DNA from: JANNMJ01 sp031425525
Lineage (GTDB): Bacteria; Bacteroidota; Bacteroidia; Cytophagales; Hymenobacteraceae
Length of the DNA: 64,000 nucleotides
Reading direction: 5' to 3'
Assembly (NCBI GenBank): GCA_031425525.1
Contig: JANPJM010000072.1
Coordinates: 1-64,000 of the forward strand
Shown in pieces: positions 44,785-52,707 of this stretch (position 1 is the first letter of the stretch; each line of letters begins with the position of its first letter). A model generated the notes under the pieces. The model searched no databases. It saw only the letters and a program-made list of their open reading frames with translations, and was not told the DNA's origin. Made by a program: the position numbers and the translations under genes.

Positions 44785-46560
44785 GTGTCGCTTCTTTCTT
44801 CTTCCCTCACTTCTGTCGATACGGCTCAAGCGGCACTGCCGGTTGAGGATGATGTCATACATCCTGTGGAAACTACAGCTAAGCGAGATATAACAGAGCG
44901 TCGCCGGAATGGAGTATTCTATACGCCGGCCTCTGCAACCAAGCTTCTAGCACAATGGGCAATTCGAACAAGAACTGAAAGCGTCCTTGAGCCGAGTTTT
45001 GGCGGATGCGGATTTCTGCAAGCGGCCTCACAACAGTTGCAAACCTTAGGCGCTCTTCAACCCGAATCGCAATTGTATGGCTGCGATATTGAGTCAGAAG
45101 CTTTTGAACATCTAAGCAAGGAATTTTCTGGTCGATCTGCTGAGTCACATTTCAGAAAGAAAGATTTTCTAAAAGTTGAGCCGGGCGATTTTGCCATTCC
45201 GTCATTTGACGTTGTGCTTGGCAACCCACCATATGTCTCTTGGCACAATATGTCCCTCGAGCAACGGCAATCTGCCTCTACAGTTAAAGTAGCTAAAGGA
45301 CGTGAACTGTATAGAAGGGGAAGCCTTTGGACTTTCTTCGTCGCCCATAGCCTGCATTTTCTCAAACCGGGAGGACGCATGGCTTGGATTCTTCCTGGCA
45401 GCTTTTTGTATGCTGACTATGCGCTTGCGTTACGAGAGCTAATTGCCTCCTCGTTTGAACGTTCTCTAGCAGTGTCATTAGACCAGAGAATATTCTTAGA
45501 CGAAAATACCGAAGAGAGCACCGTAGTGCTGCTATGTGAAGGGTATAACGCTGAAGCCTCTTCTGCTATGCACTTGGTAGCGGCTAAAGACGTCGTAGAG
45601 CTTTCAAATGTATTGGATGCGTGGCGTGATCGTGAAAAAGTAGGTGTCGCGTGGGGGAGGGAGGCTAACTATCTGCTGTCAAATACCGAAGCTATTTCGG
45701 TTTATGAGAAGCTGCGCCTTACTTCGGCTTGTCACACCTTAGGCAACCTTGCGAAAATTCGCATTGGCTTAGTAACTGGCGCCAACGACTTCTTCGTCTT
45801 AAGACCTTCGCAGGCTAAAGCATTTCAACTACCCCTAGAAGCGTTACGCCCAATCGTGGGGAGACTAAATCAGTTTAGAGGCGCAGATTTTACGCCAGAA
45901 GATTTCGCGGCGCTACAAGTAAATGATGAGCGCTGCCTGTTAGTTGATACCGGTGTCTACCCTGAGGCAAATATGCCAGACGCCCTTGAGGATTATCTGA
46001 CTCGCTTGTCTAAAGAGGAAATTGCCAAAAACTGGACTTTCGCAAAACGAGACCCATGGCACCAAGTTAAACAAGAGAGGACTCCAGATGCCTTTTTTTC
46101 GTGTATGAGCCAGATTGGGCCAATGCTGACTATCAACTCAGCTCGCGTTCAATGCACAAATACCGTCTACCAAGTTGAATTTCATAAGCAAACTCAACTC
46201 TCGCTTGCTGCTCCTCCTGATCCCCGGCAGATTGCAATCAGCCTACAAAGTACTTTCAGTCAGTTTTCGGCGGAGTTGCAGGGTCGTGGTTTCGGGGCAG
46301 GTGCTCTAAAAATTGAACCGTCACAAGCAGCGCGCATTACATTGTTGTTGTCTAGCGGTGAAGCAGATCAAACGGCATCTGCGAGTTTCAAAAAAGCCAA
46401 TGATTACCTGCGTCATAGCAAATCGGATGAAGCACGGCAGGTAGCAGACGAATTACTAATCCACCTTGGTATGGTGAATGTCGAAGACGTAGCATCGTTA
46501 GAAGAAGGGCTAAATAGCTTGCGCGCTATGCGTAGAGGTATTCGTAACAAGCCCGTTTAG
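44785..46560 (+). CDS. N6-adenine DNA methyltransferase, Eco57I/TaqI-like
   Basis: 591 residues from a GTG (the next in-frame ATGs are far inside). The order GVFYTPASATKLLAQWAI, motif I VLEPSFGGCGFLQAA, motif II YGCDIES and catalytic motif IV DVVLGNPPYVSWHN marks the gamma-class N6-adenine methyltransferases of TaqI/Eco57I type. A C-terminal region (about 320-560) is a probable target-recognition domain (NLAKIRIGLVTGANDFFVLR). No nuclease domain is visible, unlike type IIG enzymes. It is the first gene of a four-gene, AT-richer cassette and should mark self DNA or act as a sensor for it. Confidence 0.9.
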   Translation: MSLLSSSLTSVDTAQAALPVEDDVIHPVETTAKRDITERRRNGVFYTPASATKLLAQWAIRTRTESVLEPSFGGCGFLQAASQQLQTLGALQPESQLYGCDIESEAFEHLSKEFSGRSAESHFRKKDFLKVEPGDFAIPSFDVVLGNPPYVSWHNMSLEQRQSASTVKVAKGRELYRRGSLWTFFVAHSLHFLKPGGRMAWILPGSFLYADYALALRELIASSFERSLAVSLDQRIFLDENTEESTVVLLCEGYNAEASSAMHLVAAKDVVELSNVLDAWRDREKVGVAWGREANYLLSNTEAISVYEKLRLTSACHTLGNLAKIRIGLVTGANDFFVLRPSQAKAFQLPLEALRPIVGRLNQFRGADFTPEDFAALQVNDERCLLVDTGVYPEANMPDALEDYLTRLSKEEIAKNWTFAKRDPWHQVKQERTPDAFFSCMSQIGPMLTINSARVQCTNTVYQVEFHKQTQLSLAAPPDPRQIAISLQSTFSQFSAELQGRGFGAGALKIEPSQAARITLLLSSGEADQTASASFKKANDYLRHSKSDEARQVADELLIHLGMVNVEDVASLEEGLNSLRAMRRGIRNKPV

Positions 46561-46579
46561 ATGATCGCACAGAGAAAAA

Positions 46580-48946
46580 ATGAAAACACTAGAAGAGCTT
46601 CAGGCAGAACTAGCTGCTGCTGCAAGTGAAACGCCACCTAATGTCACGCTTATCCAAGCACTAGGTGCTGAGATAGCGCGACTCGATCCTGACAACGTTC
46701 GTTTTACAACAGATGCTGGTATCATTAGCCGGTTAGGCCAAGAGCTTGTTGGCCGGAAGGAAACCGCCGTCGCCGAGCTTATTAAGAATGCGTACGATGC
46801 CGATGCTACGCAAGTGACCTTGACCTTCTCCCAACCGTGGCGGTTTAGTGGAGAAGACAATAACTCATTGCGAATTGACGATGACGGAGTTGGTATGACC
46901 AGAGACCAACTGCTCGAAGGTTTCATGCGTCTTTCTTCAAATGATAAGCTGGTGAATCCAGTTTCAATCCTTTACCATCGTCGGCGAGCAGGCAGGAAAG
47001 GGATTGGACGATTTGCTGTTCAGAGGCTAGGAGAATCATTAGTTCTAACTACTCAAACCGCGGAAACAGATACTGCGTTACGTATAGTTATTAACTGGGA
47101 TGATTTTAAGTCAGGGGTTGCTCTGGAAAGTATTAGTAACCGTGTAGAATATGTGCCTAAGGAGAAAGAGCACGGCACTACACTTCTAATTCAAACTCTA
47201 CGAGATTCGTGGAGTGATGCCGAGTTGAATAGGGTGTACCGATACGCATCCGAGCTTTTGCAGCCATTTCCTTTGACTAAGTTCAGGATAAAGGCGCAAA
47301 AGAAGTCTTTGGAAGTATCGAACAAAAATACTGATCCTGGATTTAAGGTATCGTTGGTTCAGCGGGGCGACGACGGAGATTCGGAAATAGCTTCACAAGA
47401 AGCAACTGTATTTTCTCACGCATTAGCCGTTATTGAGGGATATGTCGACAGCAAAGGAGAAGGGGTTTGGTCAGTAGAATCAGAACAGCTTGGTTTGTCT
47501 GAGGAGGTGTCGTCGATTGGTTTGGACAGAGAAAATATTATACCATTTAAATCCCTGCGAAACGTCAGTCTGAAGGCATATTATTACATCTGGCTGCCTG
47601 AATTTTTTCCTCGCAATTTATTTGGTCCGCTACGTGACCTAAGTAGAAGTCAAGGCGGCATTAGGGTGTTTAGGAATGGATTTCGAGTTCCGCCGTATGG
47701 CAATAGTGATGACGATTGGCTGAGCCTGGATTATTCGCAGGGAGCCAGAATCTTCTTGCCGCCTCACGGCAATCAGAATTTCCTTGGCTTTATCCAGCTT
47801 GATGATCCCAATGGAGAGCTGTTTGAAGAAAAAACAAGTCGTGAAGGGCTACTTGAAAATGATGCCTTTGATGAACTTCAAAAATTTGGATACAAAGCAC
47901 TGACAGCCAGCATAATCCGCATTGCTGAAGCAAGAGAACGGAAGCAATCAAAGGGGCAAACCGACTGGCAAGCGGAATCTAAAGGCGATCCAAAAGAAAC
48001 ACTCGCCGCGCAAGCTCAGAAAGCCGCAGAGGCTGTAAAAAAGGCTCAAAAGGCACAAGCGAAGCAGTCTGAGAATAAAGACCCAGCTTCAGACACGAAG
48101 AGCACCGACAACGAACTCCGAGATGCTCTAGGCGACGCGGCAATTACAATAGCAGCCTTCCAACAGGGAGCTAAAGCGGCGGAAGATCGGACAGAGAAGC
48201 TGATACAAGAACTTGAGATGCTTAGGATCTTAGCCAGTTTAGGTTTGGTAATTGGGGAGTTTACGCACGAAATTCGTCATACTCTAGGTGCTATGCATAT
48301 CAGTGTAGACGATGTTGCGGAACACTTTGAAGCTGATTCCGAGGAAAGGGAAGCACTAGCAACTTTATCGGATAGCCTAGAGCGCCTTAAAGGATACTCT
48401 GCGTATTTTTACAATGCTGTAACGGATAACGCAATGCGGCAGCTGATACCGCAAGACCTGAGATCGACAGGGTATCAGTTTCTCAAGGCAATGGAAAAGC
48501 CTTCTATTAGAGTTGGGGTAGTACTCACATTCGACCCGCAGGAGTACGAGCTTTTTACTCCCGCAATGCACACCTCTGAGTTAAGCTCGATTTTGTTTAA
48601 CTTCTATTCCAATTCATTGAAAGCGATACGGCGAGCGAAGCGCACAGATGGCAAGATGTTGATTCGAGTAGGTCGCGCAAAAAACTTCACCTACTTGGAG
48701 TTCGCAGATAATGGCGATGGCATACCTGAAGAAAATAAAGAGCGTATTTTTAACGCCTTTTTCACTACGTCAACTCCAGCTAGTAGAGATAGCTCGTACG
48801 AAGAGGAGTCTCAAGGTAGTGGACTGGGTTTAAAAATAGTCAAAGACATTGTTTCTTTGTATCAAGGCCAGATAGAACTAGTCGATCCTCCACACGACTA
48901 CAGTACGTGCTTTCGCGTTGAATTTCCTGCCACTCCAAATGAGTAA
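46580..48946 (+). CDS. Dual GHKL ATPase: MORC/Hsp90-like N-terminus plus histidine-kinase C-terminus
   Basis: 788 residues, cytoplasmic, no membrane helix. N-terminal Bergerat ATPase: AVAELIKNAYDADATQV (N-box, residues 64-80), DDDGVGMTRDQL (100-111), GRKGIGRFAVQRLG (138-151). A transducer-like beta region follows to about residue 430, then an Ala/Lys/Gln-rich coiled coil (about 465-545). Second module: H-box IGEFTHEIRHTLGAM with His about 563, N-box LFNFYSNSLKAIRRA, G1 FADNGDGIPEE, G2 GSGLGLKIVKDIV. Both sites look intact. GHKL proteins of the MORC/MutL kind are known beside restriction-modification genes. It overlaps the receiver gene by 8 bp, which implies a phosphorelay pair. Confidence 0.88.
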   Translation: MKTLEELQAELAAAASETPPNVTLIQALGAEIARLDPDNVRFTTDAGIISRLGQELVGRKETAVAELIKNAYDADATQVTLTFSQPWRFSGEDNNSLRIDDDGVGMTRDQLLEGFMRLSSNDKLVNPVSILYHRRRAGRKGIGRFAVQRLGESLVLTTQTAETDTALRIVINWDDFKSGVALESISNRVEYVPKEKEHGTTLLIQTLRDSWSDAELNRVYRYASELLQPFPLTKFRIKAQKKSLEVSNKNTDPGFKVSLVQRGDDGDSEIASQEATVFSHALAVIEGYVDSKGEGVWSVESEQLGLSEEVSSIGLDRENIIPFKSLRNVSLKAYYYIWLPEFFPRNLFGPLRDLSRSQGGIRVFRNGFRVPPYGNSDDDWLSLDYSQGARIFLPPHGNQNFLGFIQLDDPNGELFEEKTSREGLLENDAFDELQKFGYKALTASIIRIAEARERKQSKGQTDWQAESKGDPKETLAAQAQKAAEAVKKAQKAQAKQSENKDPASDTKSTDNELRDALGDAAITIAAFQQGAKAAEDRTEKLIQELEMLRILASLGLVIGEFTHEIRHTLGAMHISVDDVAEHFEADSEEREALATLSDSLERLKGYSAYFYNAVTDNAMRQLIPQDLRSTGYQFLKAMEKPSIRVGVVLTFDPQEYELFTPAMHTSELSSILFNFYSNSLKAIRRAKRTDGKMLIRVGRAKNFTYLEFADNGDGIPEENKERIFNAFFTTSTPASRDSSYEEESQGSGLGLKIVKDIVSLYQGQIELVDPPHDYSTCFRVEFPATPNE

Positions 48947-50102
48947 GATCATTAAATACCTGTGCATCGACAACGAGCCAAATGCAAGGCTTAGCGGCTA
49001 CCTGAAGCGTATAAATAAAGCTTCTAGCCATTTGGCTGACATAAAGGCCGAATTGCCTTTGAACATGTCAGAGCAAATGGCGCATCTAATGGCCCAGCAG
49101 AAGGCTAATGCATTCGATGGCCTCATTTTGGATCATCGTCTCGATGATACGGAAGGATTAGCGAAGTATCGGGGCTCCACTATGGCCCAGGAGATTCGCA
49201 CGCAATCAGCGGAGAAGCGGCCAGAACTGCATTCTTGTCCAGTCGTCTTATGGTCTGTTGAAGACAAGCTGCGGTTATCATATCGCCGCGACGACACCAG
49301 TCATGACCTATTCGACTTGGTTATTGACAAAAAATTGTTAGATGAGGAGAAAGAAACGTATCCAAAACAAGTTGCTCAGAAACTCGAAGCGCTTGTCGAC
49401 GGATACTTATCTATCGAGACGGCAAAGGGTAAAGGCATAAGTAGAGTCGCGCGCTTGTTAAATGTGTCAGAAGAATTCGTTGAACAGCTAGATCCGCGAA
49501 TCATCGCCCCCCTGACCAACAATTCTACTGAACCGCTACCCATCCACGAGCAAGCCCTATTCATCCTCCGACAGTTGCTCGAAATTCCTAACTATGCTCT
49601 CATCACCCGTGAGGTAGTAGCAGCAAGACTGGGTATAAAAGTGGGCGATGTTGCAAAGTTTGATGAAGAAATAGACAAACTGCTCCCCAACGCTCGCTAC
49701 ACAGGGGCTTTTGCGGCTGGCTGGCCGTGCTGGTGGGCAGCTTTAATTGAGCAGTCTTGGGAAGATCTGTTGGAACCTCCGGTAGTAGTATTACGACTGC
49801 TACCAGCTGCGCGTCGCGTCGCGATCATTAATGAAGTGTTAGGAAGCAGTTTTGAGCCAGCAACACCGCCGAAGTTTGCGAAGTCTACTCACTTCTGGAC
49901 GAGCTGTATTTTAACACATCAGCCTTTGGACCCAGAGGAAGGGTATCAGGTATCCAAAAAGCTTCATCCTTGGCAGCTGACGCAGTTCGCATCGCTCATA
50001 GGATTAATGGATGGCCAGTATAATGCAGCTTCTATTGAGGTAGATCCTTTGGAGCAAGACCGCCTAGCGGCTGATAGAAAGAGCAAGTCTAATGCTAAAT
50101 AA
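48939..50102 (+). CDS. Response-regulator-like protein with uncharacterised C-terminal domain
   Basis: 387 residues from the ATG at 48939, overlapping the kinase stop. The N-terminal receiver-like domain has YLCIDNEPNARL (acidic D11, E13), LILDHRLDDTEG (phosphoacceptor D65), CPVVLWSVEDK (Ser at the Thr/Ser switch) and LVIDKKLLDE (conserved Lys). Loops are longer than in canonical receivers. The C-terminal about 230 residues match no family I know: EFVEQLDPRIIAPLTNNSTE, AAGWPCWWAALIEQSWEDLL, PKFAKSTHFWTSCILTHQPL. This part has no recognised DNA-binding HTH and is a candidate effector or adaptor. Confidence 0.82.
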   Translation: MSKIIKYLCIDNEPNARLSGYLKRINKASSHLADIKAELPLNMSEQMAHLMAQQKANAFDGLILDHRLDDTEGLAKYRGSTMAQEIRTQSAEKRPELHSCPVVLWSVEDKLRLSYRRDDTSHDLFDLVIDKKLLDEEKETYPKQVAQKLEALVDGYLSIETAKGKGISRVARLLNVSEEFVEQLDPRIIAPLTNNSTEPLPIHEQALFILRQLLEIPNYALITREVVAARLGIKVGDVAKFDEEIDKLLPNARYTGAFAAGWPCWWAALIEQSWEDLLEPPVVVLRLLPAARRVAIINEVLGSSFEPATPPKFAKSTHFWTSCILTHQPLDPEEGYQVSKKLHPWQLTQFASLIGLMDGQYNAASIEVDPLEQDRLAADRKSKSNAK

Positions 50103-50105
50103 AAA

Positions 50106-50957
50106 ATGAATTCAAATCGAGAATACGCGAACGAAGTGCGCCGCCTCGCCACTGCGCTAAAAAAAATAAATGGCAAAATAGATTGTGGCCCATTAGAGGA
50201 GCTGGCCTCGAGGTGTACAAGCTTGCACAACAAATACCAGCATTGGCATTATAGATTAACTGACATGAAGTTTCCTTTGGCGCCAATCAATGAGTACAAG
50301 ATGCGGCATTCTTGGCCGCAGATAGACGAGTACCAAGTTGTGTTGTCGGTAGAGGCGTGTGGCGACTATTGTGCCAGAGAAAATTTATGTGATCCCATCA
50401 AACATCTTTCAGTTAACATTGAAGTTGTTGGACGTCGGGCGGTTGCAAAAGATGAAGAAGTTGTAATACAGGAAATGTTTTGTGCTTGGCACTTGGATAG
50501 CCACCCTCCTAAGCCTGCTATTCGATATCCGTACGATTGCCCTCCCTTGGAAAGTGATAGCGGCAAAAATTACCCACATCCCCGATATCATTTGCAATTC
50601 GGTGGTAACGCTATCCATAGTAAGGCAACCAGTCCAGATTTCTTTGGTTCCCATCTTCTATTTGACTCGCCTCGAATTCCTCACCCTCCTCTGGATGTCA
50701 TTTTAGCAATTGACTTCGTGCTAGGCCACTATTACGGACCTATGTGGTATGAGCTTAGAGAGTCAGCAGATGGAATGTACTCTAAAACAATCAAAGAAGC
50801 ACAACGATTGTATTGGAGGCCGTATTATGCGTCTTTGTATATGCCTTGGAATGCAGAGGGCAGTGAGGCTGAGTGGAACCCAACGTTGGTACAACCTTTT
50901 TTGGGTGAAAAGCCAATGACTCCAGCCGCTGAGGTGAAGGTGAAAAAAAGAGTTTAA
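50106..50957 (+). CDS. Uncharacterised protein, fourth gene of the methyltransferase/kinase cassette
   Basis: 283 residues, 3 bp after the receiver gene. A helical N-terminus (REYANEVRRLATALKKINGK) leads to a mixed region with many Cys, His, Trp and Tyr: HNKYQHWHYRLTDMKFPLAP, LSVEACGDYCARENLCDPIK, MFCAWHLDSHPPKPAIRYPY, VLGHYYGPMWYEL. No nuclease motif (PD-ExK, HNH, PLD) can be identified with confidence. It may be the effector, a substrate adaptor or an immunity factor. Low GC like its partners. Confidence 0.75.
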   Translation: MNSNREYANEVRRLATALKKINGKIDCGPLEELASRCTSLHNKYQHWHYRLTDMKFPLAPINEYKMRHSWPQIDEYQVVLSVEACGDYCARENLCDPIKHLSVNIEVVGRRAVAKDEEVVIQEMFCAWHLDSHPPKPAIRYPYDCPPLESDSGKNYPHPRYHLQFGGNAIHSKATSPDFFGSHLLFDSPRIPHPPLDVILAIDFVLGHYYGPMWYELRESADGMYSKTIKEAQRLYWRPYYASLYMPWNAEGSEAEWNPTLVQPFLGEKPMTPAAEVKVKKRV

Positions 50958-50978
50958 AAATCTAAATGCTCTGACGCA

Positions 50979-50993
50979 AAGTAGTCGAGGTTT
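50979..50993. repeat. Possible IS-end trace at the cassette border
   Basis: aagtagtcgaggttt matches 14 of 15 bases of the IS3-type end at 9632-9646 (aagtggtcgaggttt). It is 22 bp past the last cassette gene. Short, so chance cannot be excluded. Confidence 0.25.
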
Positions 50994-51045
50994 TTATCGT
51001 TTGTCATCATAATAAATTTCTCACTTCCAGAAGTAATTTGCTGAA

Positions 51046-52014
51046 TCAGTTAGCACGCTGCCGCCCGAAATTCTCCACCCCCGGCCACTTCCCCCGCTCC
51101 CTCGGCAACCGCAGCTCCCGCCCCTCAAACTGCCGAATCCCGTACTCCCCGCTCTCCCCGAACGAATCCGCCAGCCGCACCCGGTATTCCGCATCCACCC
51201 ACAGCAGATGCCGGTCAAACGCCCGGTGCAGGTTCGGGCACAGCGCCAAGCCATTCGGCAGCGTATCGTCGTACGAGATAGCCCACGGCACGATGTGGCA
51301 GGCATCCAGCAGCGGCACCGCCCCGCTGGCCGTTGTCAGCCGTAGCCCCGAAACCGCGCACGTATCCCCGTACGCCGCCAGTACCTCCCGCTTAAACGCC
51401 ACCCCGCGCACCGCCCGCTCGTCCTCGTCGGGCGGCGCCAGCGCAAAGCGCGCCACGTACTCCCCCGCGCTCTCCTGCACCATCTGCCGCCCCAGCCGCG
51501 CCACCTCCTCTTCCGCCATCGTCGGCCGGTAGAGCACCGCCGTCGTCGGGAAGTAGTGCTGTAGCAACGTCTGCCGCAGCGCCTCGCGGGTCACCGCCTC
51601 GGTCGCCAGCCCCCACAGTTCCGCGTCCAGCCACGCATAATCCACCGCCGCCCGCAGGTTCTTGCCCGACACCAGCGACCCCGAGCTACTCACCAGCAGC
51701 TCCAGCCCCGGCCGCGTGTGCAGGTGCCAAAACGCCGCCTTCTCCGTGCTCAGGTGGTAAAACGGCAAGTCCAGCTTGTAGTCGCGGTGCAGCGGCGACG
51801 TGTTCAGCAGCCGGCACGTCGCCCGAAACGCCGCAATCAACTCCGGCGTGATCCAAACCTGATTCTCCCGGATCGACCCGTTCTCCACTCCTTCCAGCAC
51901 TGCCAACAGCAGCGCCGGCTTATATGGCGCCCCGTGTCCACCAGCGGTATTGCGCTTGAGCCGGGTAAAGCGCCGGGTGTAATAAGCCAGCGAATCAGAT
52001 AGCCCCACAGTCAT
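51046..52014 (-). CDS. HNH endonuclease family protein
   Basis: 322 residues. The N-terminal half (SLAYYTRRFTRLKRNTAGGH, then GAPYKPALLLAVLEGVENGS) is the helper domain seen in HNH_2-type restriction-like nucleases. The C-terminal HNH motif: GVAFKREVLAAYGDTCAVSG, LLDACHIVPWAISYDDTLPN and GLALCPNLHRAFDRHLLWVD, with DACHI His, Asn and LHRAFD His in place. It is convergent with the low-GC cassette but itself GC-rich like the host, so the two may have different histories. The ATG is 4 nt after a TAGCTTTG box. Confidence 0.88.
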   Translation of the reverse strand: MTVGLSDSLAYYTRRFTRLKRNTAGGHGAPYKPALLLAVLEGVENGSIRENQVWITPELIAAFRATCRLLNTSPLHRDYKLDLPFYHLSTEKAAFWHLHTRPGLELLVSSSGSLVSGKNLRAAVDYAWLDAELWGLATEAVTREALRQTLLQHYFPTTAVLYRPTMAEEEVARLGRQMVQESAGEYVARFALAPPDEDERAVRGVAFKREVLAAYGDTCAVSGLRLTTASGAVPLLDACHIVPWAISYDDTLPNGLALCPNLHRAFDRHLLWVDAEYRVRLADSFGESGEYGIRQFEGRELRLPRERGKWPGVENFGRQRAN

Positions 52015-52018
52015 CAGG

Positions 52019-52026
52019 CAAAGCTA
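52019..52026 (-). promoter_or_regulatory. TAGCTTTG -7 box 4 nt before the HNH gene ATG
   Basis: Perfect TAnnTTTG on the minus strand. Spacing implies a transcript that starts at or next to the ATG. Confidence 0.5.
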
Positions 52027-52082
52027 ACCCCGCCGCCCCGCCGTCAGGCCGCTCTCGGCAGTTTGAAGGCTATCGACGGCTA

Positions 52083-52382
52083 TTAGCGGTCAGCCCCCGC
52101 CAATCCCAGAGCCACAATACCTAACCCCGTTGGGGTTCGTGGGGCGGGACGGGCGTCTTTCCCGGATATGGTGAGCAATTGGGTTTCCAGCTCATCGTGG
52201 AGCGCGCCAATGCGGGCTGCTACTTTGGCCATAGACTGGAGGCACAGTTCGGCCGCGTAGCCAATGCCCACGATGCCTGGCACGTTCAGCGTCCCGCTAC
52301 GTAGGCCGCGCTCGTGCCCGCCGCCGTGCAGCAGCGCGCCCAGCTTCACCTTGCGCGGCCGGCGCTGCCGTACGAATAAGCG
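52083..52382 (-). pseudogene. Cysteine desulfurase (IscS/NifS-like) fragment
   Basis: The middle of a class V aminotransferase: RLFVRQRRPRKVKLGALLHG, GGHERGLRSGTLNVPGIVGI and a following helix ELCLQSMAKVAARIGALHDE. The pyridoxal-lysine and N-terminal two thirds are missing, and the C-terminus diverges after LETQLLTI. At 52383 it is fused to a repeat also present at 56291. A dead remnant. Confidence 0.75.
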
Positions 52383-52453
52383 GCCGGGCGAGGTGCCGGG
52401 TGGTGAAGCGGCGGGGATACTCGGCCAGCGGGGTGGGGGTAGCGGTGGTTCGG
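52383..52453. repeat. 70-bp direct repeat, copy 1 (cysteine desulfurase side)
   Basis: gccgggcgaggtgc...gaagcggcggggatactcgg...ggtgggggtagcggtggttcg. It matches 56291-56362 in the same orientation with few differences. Each copy is joined directly to a truncated gene. Confidence 0.8.
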
Positions 52454-52582
52454 GCGGTATGATCATAAAGCCGGTAGACTTGAGCTATCCCGCGGTGCTG
52501 TGCAACGAGTGGTTGGTTCGGTGGCCCTTTCTGCGGTCGTGCGTAAGTGTTCACATAGGGCGCGCTGACATCCTGCGGGAAG

Positions 52583-52609
52583 GCCCGCGCCCTTGGTGCG
52601 GGCTTTTTT
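52583..52609 (+). terminator. Orphan rho-independent terminator
   Basis: gcccgc/gcgggc stem, 9-nt loop, six T. No plus-strand gene precedes it, so it may end a small RNA or be left from a lost gene. Confidence 0.6.
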
Positions 52610-52648
52610 GGTTGTTTCACCCGACGTTTTCTTTGGTCGTAGGGTATA

Positions 52649-52687
52649 CTAAAAAGGGTCGCTCCGATACCGGAGCAACCCTTTTAG
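52649..52687 (-). terminator. Terminator of the M43 metalloprotease gene
   Basis: ctaaaaagggtcgctccg / cggagcaacccttttag, loop atac. A-run and T-run on both sides; 21 bp after the protease stop. Confidence 0.8.
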
Positions 52688-52707
52688 ATCTGTCGCGCGG
52701 GAAAAGC

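Noticed and set aside
43620..51000. Duplicate of the tRNA-Val 3' end as an attachment site
   Set aside because: No second copy of the ggttcgaatccagtacgtccc stretch was seen downstream within the window.
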